DNA of 64,000 bases from CAYMZZ01 sp044463125 (lineage in GTDB: Bacteria > Bacteroidota > Bacteroidia > Chitinophagales > Chitinophagaceae), in the NCBI GenBank assembly GCA_044463125.1, contig JBIQMS010000004.1:1-64000 (forward strand). Reading direction: 5' to 3'. Below the pieces are notes generated by a model that saw nothing but the letters and a program-made list of their open reading frames with translations, had not been told where the DNA came from and ran no database searches. This document shows positions 1 through 8,024 of the stretch, piece after piece; the first letter of the stretch is position 1; each line of letters starts with the position of its first letter. The translations under genes and the position numbers were made by a program.

Positions 1-1911
1 CCAAGAGAACAAAAATTAAAATATGATAAAGACCTCGTATTGGTTTTTTCTGACTGGACGGACGAAAACCCCATGCATGTTTTGAAAAATCTTAAAAGAA
101 AGAATGAATGGTATTCCATTAAAAGAAATACCGTTACCCCATTAGCAAAGGTTATAAGCAGAGGGGGACTGGGGGCACAGCTTAAGTTTTGGAAACAAAG
201 AATGCCCGGTGCTGATATTGCTGATGTTTACTATAGTGCATTCTTAACAAACGGCGCTAAGGAAAAAGAGTACCCCAATTTTAAACCGGGCGAAAAAGTA
301 AGGGTGAGAATGATTAATGCATCGGCATCAACCTATTACTGGTTGACTTTCGGAGGAGAAACGCCTGAACTTATCTCTGCAGATGGAATGGATGTGGTTC
401 CAGTTAAAAAAGATAAACTGCTTTTTGCTATAGCTGAAACTTATGATTATTTAATTACCATTCCTGCAAATGGCAAACTGGAAATAAGAGCTTCTTCAAT
501 GGATGGTGCAGGAAAGACATCTGCGTTTTTAGGTTCAGGGAACATTATCCCTGCCAAGGATGTACCCCGACCCGATTATATCGGCATTATGAAAGAAATT
601 GCCAAAATGGATATGAAGATGGGGGCGCCTGCTATGATTTTTCAACCCCGGAAAAATGACGGACTAAGTAAAATGAAAAAATTTGGTATGAAGGGCGATA
701 TGTCGAAAATGAAAGGAAACGGTATGGACGGAATGAAAATGGGAAACAAAAAAGAAGATAAGCCGATAATGCATGACAATATGAAAATGGATGGAATGAA
801 AATGAATGATACCGTACAGCCAATGAAAATGGAAGGCATGACCATGGATAATAGGAAAATGGATACTGCTAAGAAGGAATCCGTTATGGTTGGCGCAGGT
901 ATGGGACCTGATCAGGGCTATGATTTTTTAAAATCTCCTGAATCAACTTCGTATTCAAAAGATAAAGCAGTTAGGGAAATTGAGCTTACCCTGAATGGAA
1001 ATATGTGGAGGTATATATGGAGTATGAACGGAAAGATTCTGGCAGAAGCTGACAAAATTGAGATTAAAAAGGGGGAAATAGTGCGAATTACTATGCGAAA
1101 CCTTACCATGATGAACCACCCTATGCATTTGCATGGGCATTTTTTCAGGGTAATTAATAAGAATGGTCAACACTCTCCATTAAAACATACACTGAATGTT
1201 GCCCCGATGCAAACTATTACGATTGAATTTGATGCCAATGAATATGGCGACTGGTTTTTTCATTGCCATATTCTATATCACTTAGAGGCTGGAATGGCAA
1301 GAGTATTGAGCTATGGCACACCCCGTGACCCTAGGTTAAACCGGTATCCTCTTTCTACCTTAATAAAAGAAACCAATAAATATTATTCCTGGGGGATTGC
1401 CTATGGTGCAAGCCATATGTCGGCTGTTGAATTAACGTCTTCCAACGTAAGAAACCAATTCAATCTGGGAGCAGAATATGGCTGGAATAGAAATTTTGAA
1501 TCCGACTTATCTTATGAAAGATATTTGAGCGATTACTTCAGGGTTTACGCAGGAGTCAATATCGAAAATGAAACAGCTGGAAAATTAGATCAATTCAACA
1601 CGGTAGCACAAGTTGGGATAAGATACTTACTACCCTATTTTATCAATGCTGATTTCAGTATTGATTCCAAACTTAGGCCACAGGTAAGGTTTACTGCCGA
1701 ATACCTGATCTTCCGTCGGCTTGCAATTTTCGGAAGATATGAATATCGTTCTGATTTTGGCATAGTCAATAAACTCAATACCGGACTAAACTATAAATCT
1801 GAACAGGTTTGGAATGCTGGGGTTGATTATATTTTATCGAGGAATTTTTCTCTTACTGGTAGTTATGACAATCGTTTTGGCGGTGGTGGTGGTTTAACAT
1901 GGAGATTTTAA
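1..1911 (+). CDS. copA: Multicopper oxidase (CopA-like) fused to a CopB-like outer-membrane barrel, 5' end outside the window
   Basis: The frame is open to base 1, so the N-terminus and the first cupredoxin domain are missing. Visible are the C-terminal cupredoxin copper motifs HPMHLHGHFF and HCHILYHLEAGMA, which identify a copper-oxidising multicopper oxidase of the periplasm. Before them, at about 600-890, lies a Met-rich linker full of MKM/MDGM units, probably for Cu(I) binding. After the oxidase domain about 190 residues follow with alternating aromatic strands and a terminal Phe (LTWRF), like the CopB outer-membrane barrel. Oxidase and barrel are thus one polypeptide, where they are often separate genes. 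It leads a metal-resistance block, with a transporter gene 24 bases downstream. The oxidase call is firm; the barrel call rests on strand pattern and the terminal Phe. Confidence 0.9.
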   Translation, partial: PREQKLKYDKDLVLVFSDWTDENPMHVLKNLKRKNEWYSIKRNTVTPLAKVISRGGLGAQLKFWKQRMPGADIADVYYSAFLTNGAKEKEYPNFKPGEKVRVRMINASASTYYWLTFGGETPELISADGMDVVPVKKDKLLFAIAETYDYLITIPANGKLEIRASSMDGAGKTSAFLGSGNIIPAKDVPRPDYIGIMKEIAKMDMKMGAPAMIFQPRKNDGLSKMKKFGMKGDMSKMKGNGMDGMKMGNKKEDKPIMHDNMKMDGMKMNDTVQPMKMEGMTMDNRKMDTAKKESVMVGAGMGPDQGYDFLKSPESTSYSKDKAVREIELTLNGNMWRYIWSMNGKILAEADKIEIKKGEIVRITMRNLTMMNHPMHLHGHFFRVINKNGQHSPLKHTLNVAPMQTITIEFDANEYGDWFFHCHILYHLEAGMARVLSYGTPRDPRLNRYPLSTLIKETNKYYSWGIAYGASHMSAVELTSSNVRNQFNLGAEYGWNRNFESDLSYERYLSDYFRVYAGVNIENETAGKLDQFNTVAQVGIRYLLPYFINADFSIDSKLRPQVRFTAEYLIFRRLAIFGRYEYRSDFGIVNKLNTGLNYKSEQVWNAGVDYILSRNFSLTGSYDNRFGGGGGLTWRF

Positions 1912-1935
1912 TTAGTATCATAAAATTGGAAAAAG

Positions 1936-2655
1936 ATGAAAGCAATTAAAGCAAATAAGGAAACCAATGATTACTTAGCACCCGATTTCATCAATCGAAG
2001 CAATTGGTTAAGAGCGGCTGTTCTTGGCGCAAATGATGGGATTCTATCAACATCAAGTATTGCAATTGGTGTGGCAGCTGCTAGCGATATCAGGGCACCT
2101 ATTGTATTAGCGGCTCTCGCCGGATTAGTTGCAGGTGCGTTGTCTATGGCAGCCGGAGAATATGTTTCAGTGAGTTCTCAAACAGATATTGAAAGATCCG
2201 ATATAGAACGTGAAAGGAATGAGTTAATAGAAATGCCCGAAATTGAATTAGAACGATTAGCTGAAATTTATGAGAAAAGAGGCTTGAAAACAAAAACAGC
2301 TCTATTAGTTGCAAAAGAATTAACTGCAACGGATGCTTTAGGAACACATATTAGAGATGAATTAGGCCTGAACGAAATAATTAAAGCCAATCCTTTACAA
2401 GCAGCCCTTGCGTCAGGTGCAGCATTTACTGCAGGTAGCATACTTCCTTTATTAGTAACTATTTTTCTTCCCTTAGCGAGTTTGGAATATTATATATATG
2501 CATTTGCAATAGTCTTTCTCATAATCTTAGGGGCGTTAGCTGCTAAAACTGGAGGTTCAAGTATGAGTAAACCAATTGTTAGGATTACATTTTGGGGGAC
2601 AATTGCAATGGGACTGACAGCATTGGTTGGATATTTATTTGGAGCAAATACTTAA
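1936..2655 (+). CDS. VIT1/CCC1 family metal transporter
   Basis: 239 residues with the VIT1/CCC1 signature: LGANDGILSTSS in the first membrane segment, followed by AGALSMAAGEYVSVSSQ and an acidic helical stretch (about residues 75-130, rich in E and R) that in this family forms the cytosolic metal-binding region. Three further hydrophobic segments fill the C-terminal half. Eukaryotic relatives move Fe(II) or Mn(II) out of the cytosol; here the substrate is unknown. The ATG at 1936 follows an A/G-rich stretch (GGAAAAAG), a plausible ribosome-binding site. It sits directly behind the multicopper oxidase, so a role in metal homeostasis is likely. No ferritin-like N-terminal domain is present. 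Confidence 0.88.
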   Translation: MKAIKANKETNDYLAPDFINRSNWLRAAVLGANDGILSTSSIAIGVAAASDIRAPIVLAALAGLVAGALSMAAGEYVSVSSQTDIERSDIERERNELIEMPEIELERLAEIYEKRGLKTKTALLVAKELTATDALGTHIRDELGLNEIIKANPLQAALASGAAFTAGSILPLLVTIFLPLASLEYYIYAFAIVFLIILGALAAKTGGSSMSKPIVRITFWGTIAMGLTALVGYLFGANT

Positions 2656-2719
2656 ATAATTCTAAAATGGAGAAAATAAAAGTTGCAAATAGGCAGTTGC
2701 TAATTGTTGAAGATATTTT

Positions 2720-2905
2720 CACTTTTAGTACCTAGAAGGATTGCATCATTCGGAAGATATAAATAGCGATATCAGTCTTTAGCATAGTTAATAAATGCAA
2801 TCCTGGCCAAAACTATCAATCTGAGTAGGTTGGAATGCTGAGGCTGTTTATATTTTATCTCGGAATTTATTGCATACCGGTGGTTAACCATTTTTGCGGT
2901 GGACT
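2720..2905 (+). pseudogene. Decayed partial duplicate of the CopB-like barrel end
   Basis: This stretch lines up with about 1705-1890, the 3' end of the oxidase/barrel gene. Shared blocks include CGGAAGATAT, a CATAGT-AATAAA block, TTGGAATGCTG, TATATTTTATC and GCGGTGG, in the same order and at nearly the same spacing. In-frame stops (the ATAAATAG around 2760, GAGTAG near 2823) and indels destroy the reading frame. It is a remnant of a second copy of the barrel end, left by a duplication or by recombination between related copper islands. The rest of the 2656-2997 gap shows no gene. Confidence 0.75.
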
Positions 2906-2997
2906 AACGTAGTGTTTTTATTTTATTCTAATAAACATTGCGAAAATTCTATAAGAAATTTCTGAGCAAAATTTACCAATTAAAATTCTATCTCGAA

Positions 2998-3471
2998 ATG
3001 AAATATTTATTAAAATCAAAATGGAAAAAAGCAGGATTGATATTACTGCTGATATTTGGACTGCTTCAATTTATTCCAATACAGGAAAAGAATATTTCAT
3101 CAGTCGAAGCAAAAAACAGTATCGAAAAACTATTTTCTATCCCCGATTCGGTACTGACCATTCTTAAATCAGCCTGCTATGATTGCCATAGCAACAATAC
3201 CCGTTACCCCTGGTACAGTAACATACAGCCCGTTGCTTTGTTTTTGAATAAGCACATCGTTGAAGGGAAAAAGGAATTAAATTTTGATGAGTTTGGAAAT
3301 TATACGGAGCGAAGGCAGCAAAGTAAATTAAAGGCCGTTGCCAGTCAGGTAAAAGATGGAGATATGCCGTTGACATCTTATAAATTATTGCATAGTGGTG
3401 CAAAGCTTAGAGCTTATGAAAAGGAACAGATAATTAATTGGGCAAATAAATGTTTGGGAACATATAAATAA
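2998..3471 (+). CDS. Haem-binding domain protein with a CxxCH motif
   Basis: 157 residues. An N-terminal signal anchor (basic start, then GLILLLIFGLLQFIP) is followed by SACYDCHSNNTRYPWYSN, a c-type haem attachment motif CYDCH in the arrangement of the Bacteroidota 'haem-binding domain' family (Haem_bd). The C-terminal part contains the conserved region ending in INWANKCL. It is likely a periplasmic or membrane-anchored monohaem protein. The frame is open from a TTG at 2938, but the ATG at 2998 places the signal anchor at the start and is preferred. The copper ATPase gene follows 16 bases downstream. Its exact role in metal resistance is not known. Confidence 0.82.
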   Translation: MKYLLKSKWKKAGLILLLIFGLLQFIPIQEKNISSVEAKNSIEKLFSIPDSVLTILKSACYDCHSNNTRYPWYSNIQPVALFLNKHIVEGKKELNFDEFGNYTERRQQSKLKAVASQVKDGDMPLTSYKLLHSGAKLRAYEKEQIINWANKCLGTYK

Positions 3472-3487
3472 GAAAAAAATATTTAGT

Positions 3488-5560
3488 ATGGAAACACATC
3501 ATAATCATCTACACAATACACATCAACATCACGAAGCGAAAGCTGATGACGAGATGGATCATAGCAAAATGCAGCACGACCACGGAAATATACCCATGGG
3601 TATGGCAGGCCACGACCATCATAAAATGATGATAGAAGATTTTAAAAAACGTTTTTGGGTGAGTCTTATACTAACCATACCTGTTTTGGTATTATCGCCC
3701 ATGATACAGCAGTTCTTTAATTACAGTTTATCTGTACCAGGTAATAAATATGTGTTGATGGTTTTATCATCCATCATTTATTTCTGGGGTGGCTGGCCTT
3801 TTCTGAAAGGATTCACAACAGAAATAAAACAAAAGGGACCGGGTATGATGACCCTGATTGCCATGGCTATCTCAGTGGCATATTTTTATAGTGCGGCTAC
3901 TGTATTTGGGTTAAAGGGAATGGATTTTTTCTGGGAATTGGCGACTTTGATTGTCATTATGCTGCTGGGGCACTGGTTGGAAATGAAATCAGTATTGGGT
4001 GCATCAAAAGCATTACAGTTATTGGTTAGCATGATGCCTGCGGAAGCACACCGGGTTACCAAAGACGGACAAATCGAAAATGTAAAACTGGAAGTATTAC
4101 AAAAGGGAGATATCATTATGATAAAGCCCGGTGAAAAGGTTCCTGCGGATGGCATAATAGAAGAAGGAAGCAGTTACCTGAATGAATCCATGCTCACCGG
4201 TGAATCAAAGCCTGTTAAAAAGGAGAAGGACAATAAAGTGATCGGTGGTTCAATTAATGGTAATGGATCTTTGAAAATAAAAGTAGAACATACCGGTAAA
4301 GACAGCTATCTCAATAAAGTAATTAAACTGGTTGAGGATGCACAGAAGGCAAAATCAAAAATGCAGAACTTCAGCGACAGGGCAGCCAAATGGCTTACCT
4401 ATATTGCCCTTTCTGTTGGTTTTGCAACACTGGCTGTTTGGCTGATTGCTGGTCATCCCTTTGTCTTTGCATTGGAGCGTATGGTTACGGTGATGGTGAT
4501 TGCATGTCCCCATGCTCTGGGTTTGGCAATCCCTTTGGTGGTGGCTATTTCAACAGCTGTATCTGCGCAAAATGGTTTGTTGATCAGAAACCGCACAGCA
4601 TTTGAGGAATCGAGAAAAATCACAGCTTTGTTATTTGATAAGACTGGAACACTTACTTCTGGTGTTTTTGGAGTAACCCGTTTTGAAAGCAATGATGCTT
4701 CTATTTCAAAAGAAGAATTATTACGATTGGCAAGTGGATTGGAACAAACATCAGAACATCCGATTGCGGTAGGTATCATGAATAAAGTAAAAGAGCTAAA
4801 AATAGAAATACCGAAAGCAGAGAATTTTAATGCCATTACCGGCAAGGGGGTTGAAGCAACCGTAGATGGGAAACAGGTAAAAGTGGTAAGCCCTGGTTAT
4901 TTGAAAGATAAAAATCTGGTAATACAAGAAGGTGCATTTTCAAGTAAAGCAGAAACTGTTGTATTTATTTTAATAGATGATAAAGTGGTCGGGTACATTG
5001 CGTTGGCCGATGCAATAAAACCGGAAAGTGCAGAAGCGATTAAAATATTTAAGAAAAACGGTATTAAAGTCTTAATGGCAACAGGTGATAATGAAGCCGT
5101 AGCAAAAGCTGTATCAGAAGAGTTAGGTCTGGATGGATATTATTCAGAAGTATTGCCTCATCAGAAAGTGGAAATTGTAAAAGAACTTCAAAACAAAGGG
5201 GAGTTTGTTGCTATGACAGGAGATGGCGTTAATGATGCACCGGCACTGGCTCAGTCAAATGTGGGTATTGCAGTGGGTTCAGGAACTGATGTAGCTGCTG
5301 AAACTGCTGATATTATTTTGGTAAATAGCAATCCTAAGGACATTGCAAACCTTATTTTATTTGGTAAAGCCACCTATAAGAAAATGGTGCAGAATCTGGT
5401 TTGGGCAACTGCGTACAACAGTTTTGCCATTCCATTGGCTGCAGGTGTGTTGTATCCAGCAGGGTTTGTTTTAGGCCCGGCAGTTGGGGCTGTCTTTATG
5501 AGTTTGAGCACAATAATTGTAGCAATAAATGCACAACTGCTAAAAACAAAATTAAATTAA
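3488..5560 (+). CDS. copB: CopB-type copper/silver-translocating P-type ATPase
   Basis: 690 residues. Instead of a CxxC metal-binding domain, the N-terminus has a His/Met-rich tail (HNHLHNTHQHH and further HDHG/GHDHHKM motifs within the first 50 residues). The transmembrane metal site reads ACPHAL, the CPH variant of the CopB (P1B-3) class, rather than CPC. Catalytic motifs are intact: TGES in the actuator domain, DKTGT for phosphorylation, HP in the nucleotide domain (SEHPIAVG) and GDGVNDAPAL in the hinge. The C-terminal membrane part has YNSFAIPLAAG and the MSLSTIIVAINA segment. It is expected to export Cu(II)/Cu(I) or Ag(I) across the inner membrane. A DUF305 gene follows after 14 bases, so co-transcription is likely. 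Confidence 0.93.
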   Translation: METHHNHLHNTHQHHEAKADDEMDHSKMQHDHGNIPMGMAGHDHHKMMIEDFKKRFWVSLILTIPVLVLSPMIQQFFNYSLSVPGNKYVLMVLSSIIYFWGGWPFLKGFTTEIKQKGPGMMTLIAMAISVAYFYSAATVFGLKGMDFFWELATLIVIMLLGHWLEMKSVLGASKALQLLVSMMPAEAHRVTKDGQIENVKLEVLQKGDIIMIKPGEKVPADGIIEEGSSYLNESMLTGESKPVKKEKDNKVIGGSINGNGSLKIKVEHTGKDSYLNKVIKLVEDAQKAKSKMQNFSDRAAKWLTYIALSVGFATLAVWLIAGHPFVFALERMVTVMVIACPHALGLAIPLVVAISTAVSAQNGLLIRNRTAFEESRKITALLFDKTGTLTSGVFGVTRFESNDASISKEELLRLASGLEQTSEHPIAVGIMNKVKELKIEIPKAENFNAITGKGVEATVDGKQVKVVSPGYLKDKNLVIQEGAFSSKAETVVFILIDDKVVGYIALADAIKPESAEAIKIFKKNGIKVLMATGDNEAVAKAVSEELGLDGYYSEVLPHQKVEIVKELQNKGEFVAMTGDGVNDAPALAQSNVGIAVGSGTDVAAETADIILVNSNPKDIANLILFGKATYKKMVQNLVWATAYNSFAIPLAAGVLYPAGFVLGPAVGAVFMSLSTIIVAINAQLLKTKLN

Positions 5561-5574
5561 AAATAATAAAAATC

Positions 5575-6021
5575 ATGAGCTACAGAAAACTCTCCGTTAT
5601 GATGATTATTTCATTCATTATCATGTATTGTGTTATGTTCTTAAACATTACCCGACTTGATTATTTTTACGTTAGTATTACCCGTATTTATATGGCATTG
5701 CTTATGATCTGCCCTATGGGTGTGGTAATGATGTTAATGATGGGGAATATGTACCCCAAAAAAAAGGTAAATTCTTTGATTATCGTCTCTGCTATTGTCA
5801 TATTCTTTATAACGTTGGCTGGTTTAAGAACACAAACACCTGTCGGTGACGTGCAATATATGAAAGCTATGATACCTCATCATTCATCGGCGATTCTTAC
5901 CAGTGAAAATGCGAACATTAAAGATCCTGACGTACGGAAATTAGCAGACGGTATTATTGAGGCCCAAAAGAGGGAAATTGCCGAGATGAAAGCATTGATA
6001 AAGAAATTGGAAAATAAATGA
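5575..6021 (+). CDS. DUF305-domain membrane protein, probably copper-binding
   Basis: 148 residues. Three hydrophobic segments in the first 80 residues are followed by a DUF305 region with YMKAMIPHHSSAI and a charged helix (AQKREIAEMKALIKKLE). DUF305 proteins are ferritin-like helical domains often found beside copper-resistance genes, and the HH pair with neighbouring Met is typical. The long open frame upstream (from 5401) overlaps the ATPase and is spurious: the ATG at 5575 sits after an A-rich leader, 14 bases beyond the ATPase stop, and gives a normal membrane start. A role in binding or buffering copper is inferred from family and context. Confidence 0.85.
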   Translation: MSYRKLSVMMIISFIIMYCVMFLNITRLDYFYVSITRIYMALLMICPMGVVMMLMMGNMYPKKKVNSLIIVSAIVIFFITLAGLRTQTPVGDVQYMKAMIPHHSSAILTSENANIKDPDVRKLADGIIEAQKREIAEMKALIKKLENK

Positions 6022-6328
6022 TATCGGGAGGAAAATTATATATTGGTCCCAAATTAACTCAGCTTAAACCGGCACTTTCATCATGCTCAAGGTGTGATAT
6101 CTTCTTGAATTCATAGCATCGGTAGTGAGTCAGAAGTGGAGGTTGGAAACTGTGTTGTGGTTTTACCATTACTGGTGATTACATTGAAAAGATGTGGATA
6201 TTACTAAACCCTCCTGCCGCTTTAATACTAATCAGTGCCAATAGTGTTCAAACGACGATTTATGTAAATATGGGAAGGTTAAAAATGAATCAAAGCTTCA
6301 ACGAAATTGCTTATGGGAAAGGCAAACA
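6022..6328 (+). other. Gene-free stretch after the DUF305 gene
   Basis: About 300 bases with no convincing gene. A 57-codon open frame (6192-6365) runs through the second half but overlaps the start of the decayed PepSY gene and shows no recognised motif. The stretch is probably degraded coding DNA like the pseudogene that follows. Confidence 0.4.
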
Positions 6329-7078
6329 CTATTACATCCTAAAACACATCGCTGGCTTGGCGTAATTCTCGGAGTCCAGTTTTTAATTTAGGCGATTGGA
6401 GGTCTCTATTTCACTTGAGGGTTTAGATGAAGCGTATGGCGATTTTCAAAAAGAAAATGCGCCACTTCTTTTGTCCATGTCTTTGGTTTCTCCTTCAATT
6501 GTATTAGATACTATTAAAAAGTTCACCAGATAGATTCAGTGGTATCCATGCAATTGATTGAAATTTTAGGTAAACTTTTTTGCCGGATTATTTGCGTCGG
6601 TGCAATTCACAACGAAACCAATCATCAATATGATATGCAATCAATGAACCAACTTGCAAATGCAGAAACAGGCCAGCTCCGGGTGCCATTGAAAAAAGAA
6701 GAAGCAATAAAAGTAGCCAAAATGAGATTCAATGGTGAGCCAAAAGTGAAATCGCTTGAATACTTAACCAGTACAAATGGTTATCACGAATACTGAGAAA
6801 GTCCTTTGCCTGCTTACGCCGTTACATTTGAACATCCATCTAAGACAACCGTATATGTAGCCAGTGAACTCGGAACCGCTCAAAAATTCAGGAACAACAA
6901 ATGGCGGGCTTTGATTTTCTATGGATGATGCACACCATGGATTACGAAGGCAAGGATAATTTTGGAAATGTATTACTTCGCAGCTTTTCTATATTCGGAT
7001 TAGTAACCGTTATTAGTAGGTTTGCGTTGTTTTTTGCAAGTATGAAATGCAGGAAGAAAAATGTTACGCATTTTCCAA
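6329..7078 (+). pseudogene. Decayed PepSY-domain membrane protein gene
   Basis: Read piecewise, the region encodes a PepSY-associated membrane protein. It starts with HRWLGVILGVQFLI (6347 on), then a stop where Trp is expected, then AIGGLYFT, then a TGA again in place of Trp. Later pieces contain LKKEEAIKVAKMRFNGEPKV (about 6690), LPAYAVTFEHPS (about 6808), FDFLWMMHTMDYEGKDNFGN (about 6910) and a C-terminal membrane helix with FSIFGLVTVIS. At least four stops and several frame changes interrupt it. The two open pieces 6539-6796 and 6901-7089 are fragments of this one dead gene. Intact relatives sit near TonB receptors and metal genes as membrane reductase-like proteins. Confidence 0.82.
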
Positions 7079-7136
7079 CGCTGAATTAGCGTCAAATATC
7101 CAGACTTTTGTTTATTCACTTTTTTTGCAAATTATA

Positions 7137-7289
7137 ATGAAAAAGGATACTAAAAAACAAAGCTCTAAGGACAAAAGGCCGATTCCAAAAGTTTTGAAAT
7201 ATGTTCTTTGGATTATTCTTGCTCTTTTTATAATTGCTATCCTTGGTCTTATCATGCTTCTGCAAAACATACGGATCGAAAAGCAATAA
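7137..7289 (+). CDS. Small basic single-span membrane protein (50 aa), unrecognised
   Basis: 50 residues: a Lys-rich start (MKKDTKKQSSKDKRPIPK), one hydrophobic helix (VLWIILALFIIAILGLIMLL) and a short tail. I do not recognise a family. The layout resembles the other small protein at 7855-8007. The ATG at 7137 follows an A/T-rich leader. It lies between the dead PepSY gene and the Cys-rich protein gene. It could be a real small membrane protein or a chance frame; the clean basic-then-hydrophobic design favours a real gene. Confidence 0.5.
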   Translation: MKKDTKKQSSKDKRPIPKVLKYVLWIILALFIIAILGLIMLLQNIRIEKQ

Positions 7290-7447
7290 AGCCTGGCCTT
7301 GTTCAAAGTGAATATCTTTTTTGATTCTTTAGAAATAGACAAAAACTGCGGTTTAAAGGCACTTAAAGGGCTGATTTGCAACAATATTGCTAAATTAACC
7401 CGGCACTGGTGTATATTTTGCAACAAAACCTCCTATTTTTGCAACCA

Positions 7448-7774
7448 GTGAAAATTATTTCTTTCATATTATCCATTGCTGTACTTGCAGTAAGTTTTGT
7501 TCCCTGTGCGGATAATTTACTTCTCAAAAATGATAAAAGTCTAACAAAGGAAATATCATCATCTGACAAGCCTTCAAAAGAACATAACAATACATCAGAT
7601 AATTGTTCTCCTTTTTGCACTTGCTCTTGCTGCGCTGCCACTGCATTTTTTTCACCTTTAAGCAAATCTCAGCCTGTTAAGGTGGTCTTTAAAACTGAGA
7701 AATATCCTCTTTACAATATTTCTTTCAGCACAGAAGTGTACTACTCCATCTGGCAGCCTCCCAAGTTGTCTTAA
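7448..7774 (+). CDS. Small Cys-rich secreted protein, DUF6660-like
   Basis: About 108 residues from a GTG start at 7448, which places a signal peptide (KIISFILSIAVLAVSFVPCAD) at the N-terminus. The frame is open 13 codons further up. A cluster of cysteines follows in DNCSPFCTCSCCAAT (about residues 53-67), and the C-terminus is hydrophilic and aromatic. This resembles the small DUF6660 proteins that precede Cus-type pumps in Bacteroidota. The Cys cluster suggests thiol-based metal binding in the periplasm, which is inference. Two further genes downstream in the same direction are a 50-residue membrane protein and cusA. Confidence 0.7.
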   Translation: MKIISFILSIAVLAVSFVPCADNLLLKNDKSLTKEISSSDKPSKEHNNTSDNCSPFCTCSCCAATAFFSPLSKSQPVKVVFKTEKYPLYNISFSTEVYYSIWQPPKLS

Positions 7775-7854
7775 TCTCCTCCTTTAATTGAATTTGCCGT
7801 AAGTCACTTATTGACTTATCCAGTTATTTTATCATTTATTTTCTATTGCTGGCT

Positions 7855-8007
7855 ATGACGACCGCCAAAAAAGCAATAAAAACTAAGAAAAGAAAACAGC
7901 CTTTAGCAGTAAGGATAATTAAAACCATCCTTTTTGGAATTGCCTGTGCCATTCTTATCGCAGCGATTGTGGGAAGAATTATTCATTTTTTCAAGTATCA
8001 TATATAA
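7855..8007 (+). CDS. Small basic single-span membrane protein directly upstream of cusA (50 aa)
   Basis: 50 residues: a strongly basic N-terminus (MTTAKKAIKTKKRKQP), one hydrophobic helix (TILFGIACAILIAAIVG) and the tail RIIHFFKYHI. No family is recognised. It ends 17 bases before the CusA start and is probably co-transcribed with it. By size, single span and position it recalls AcrZ, the 49-residue partner of the AcrB pump, but there is no sequence basis for homology. The charge pattern predicts an N-in orientation. Confidence 0.55.
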   Translation: MTTAKKAIKTKKRKQPLAVRIIKTILFGIACAILIAAIVGRIIHFFKYHI

Positions 8008-8024
8008 CCAAACAGAATTAAGAC

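Noticed and set aside
6539..7089. Two short plus-strand frames (85 and 62 codons) as separate genes
   Set aside because: Both encode pieces of the same PepSY protein in different frames, so they are parts of a pseudogene.
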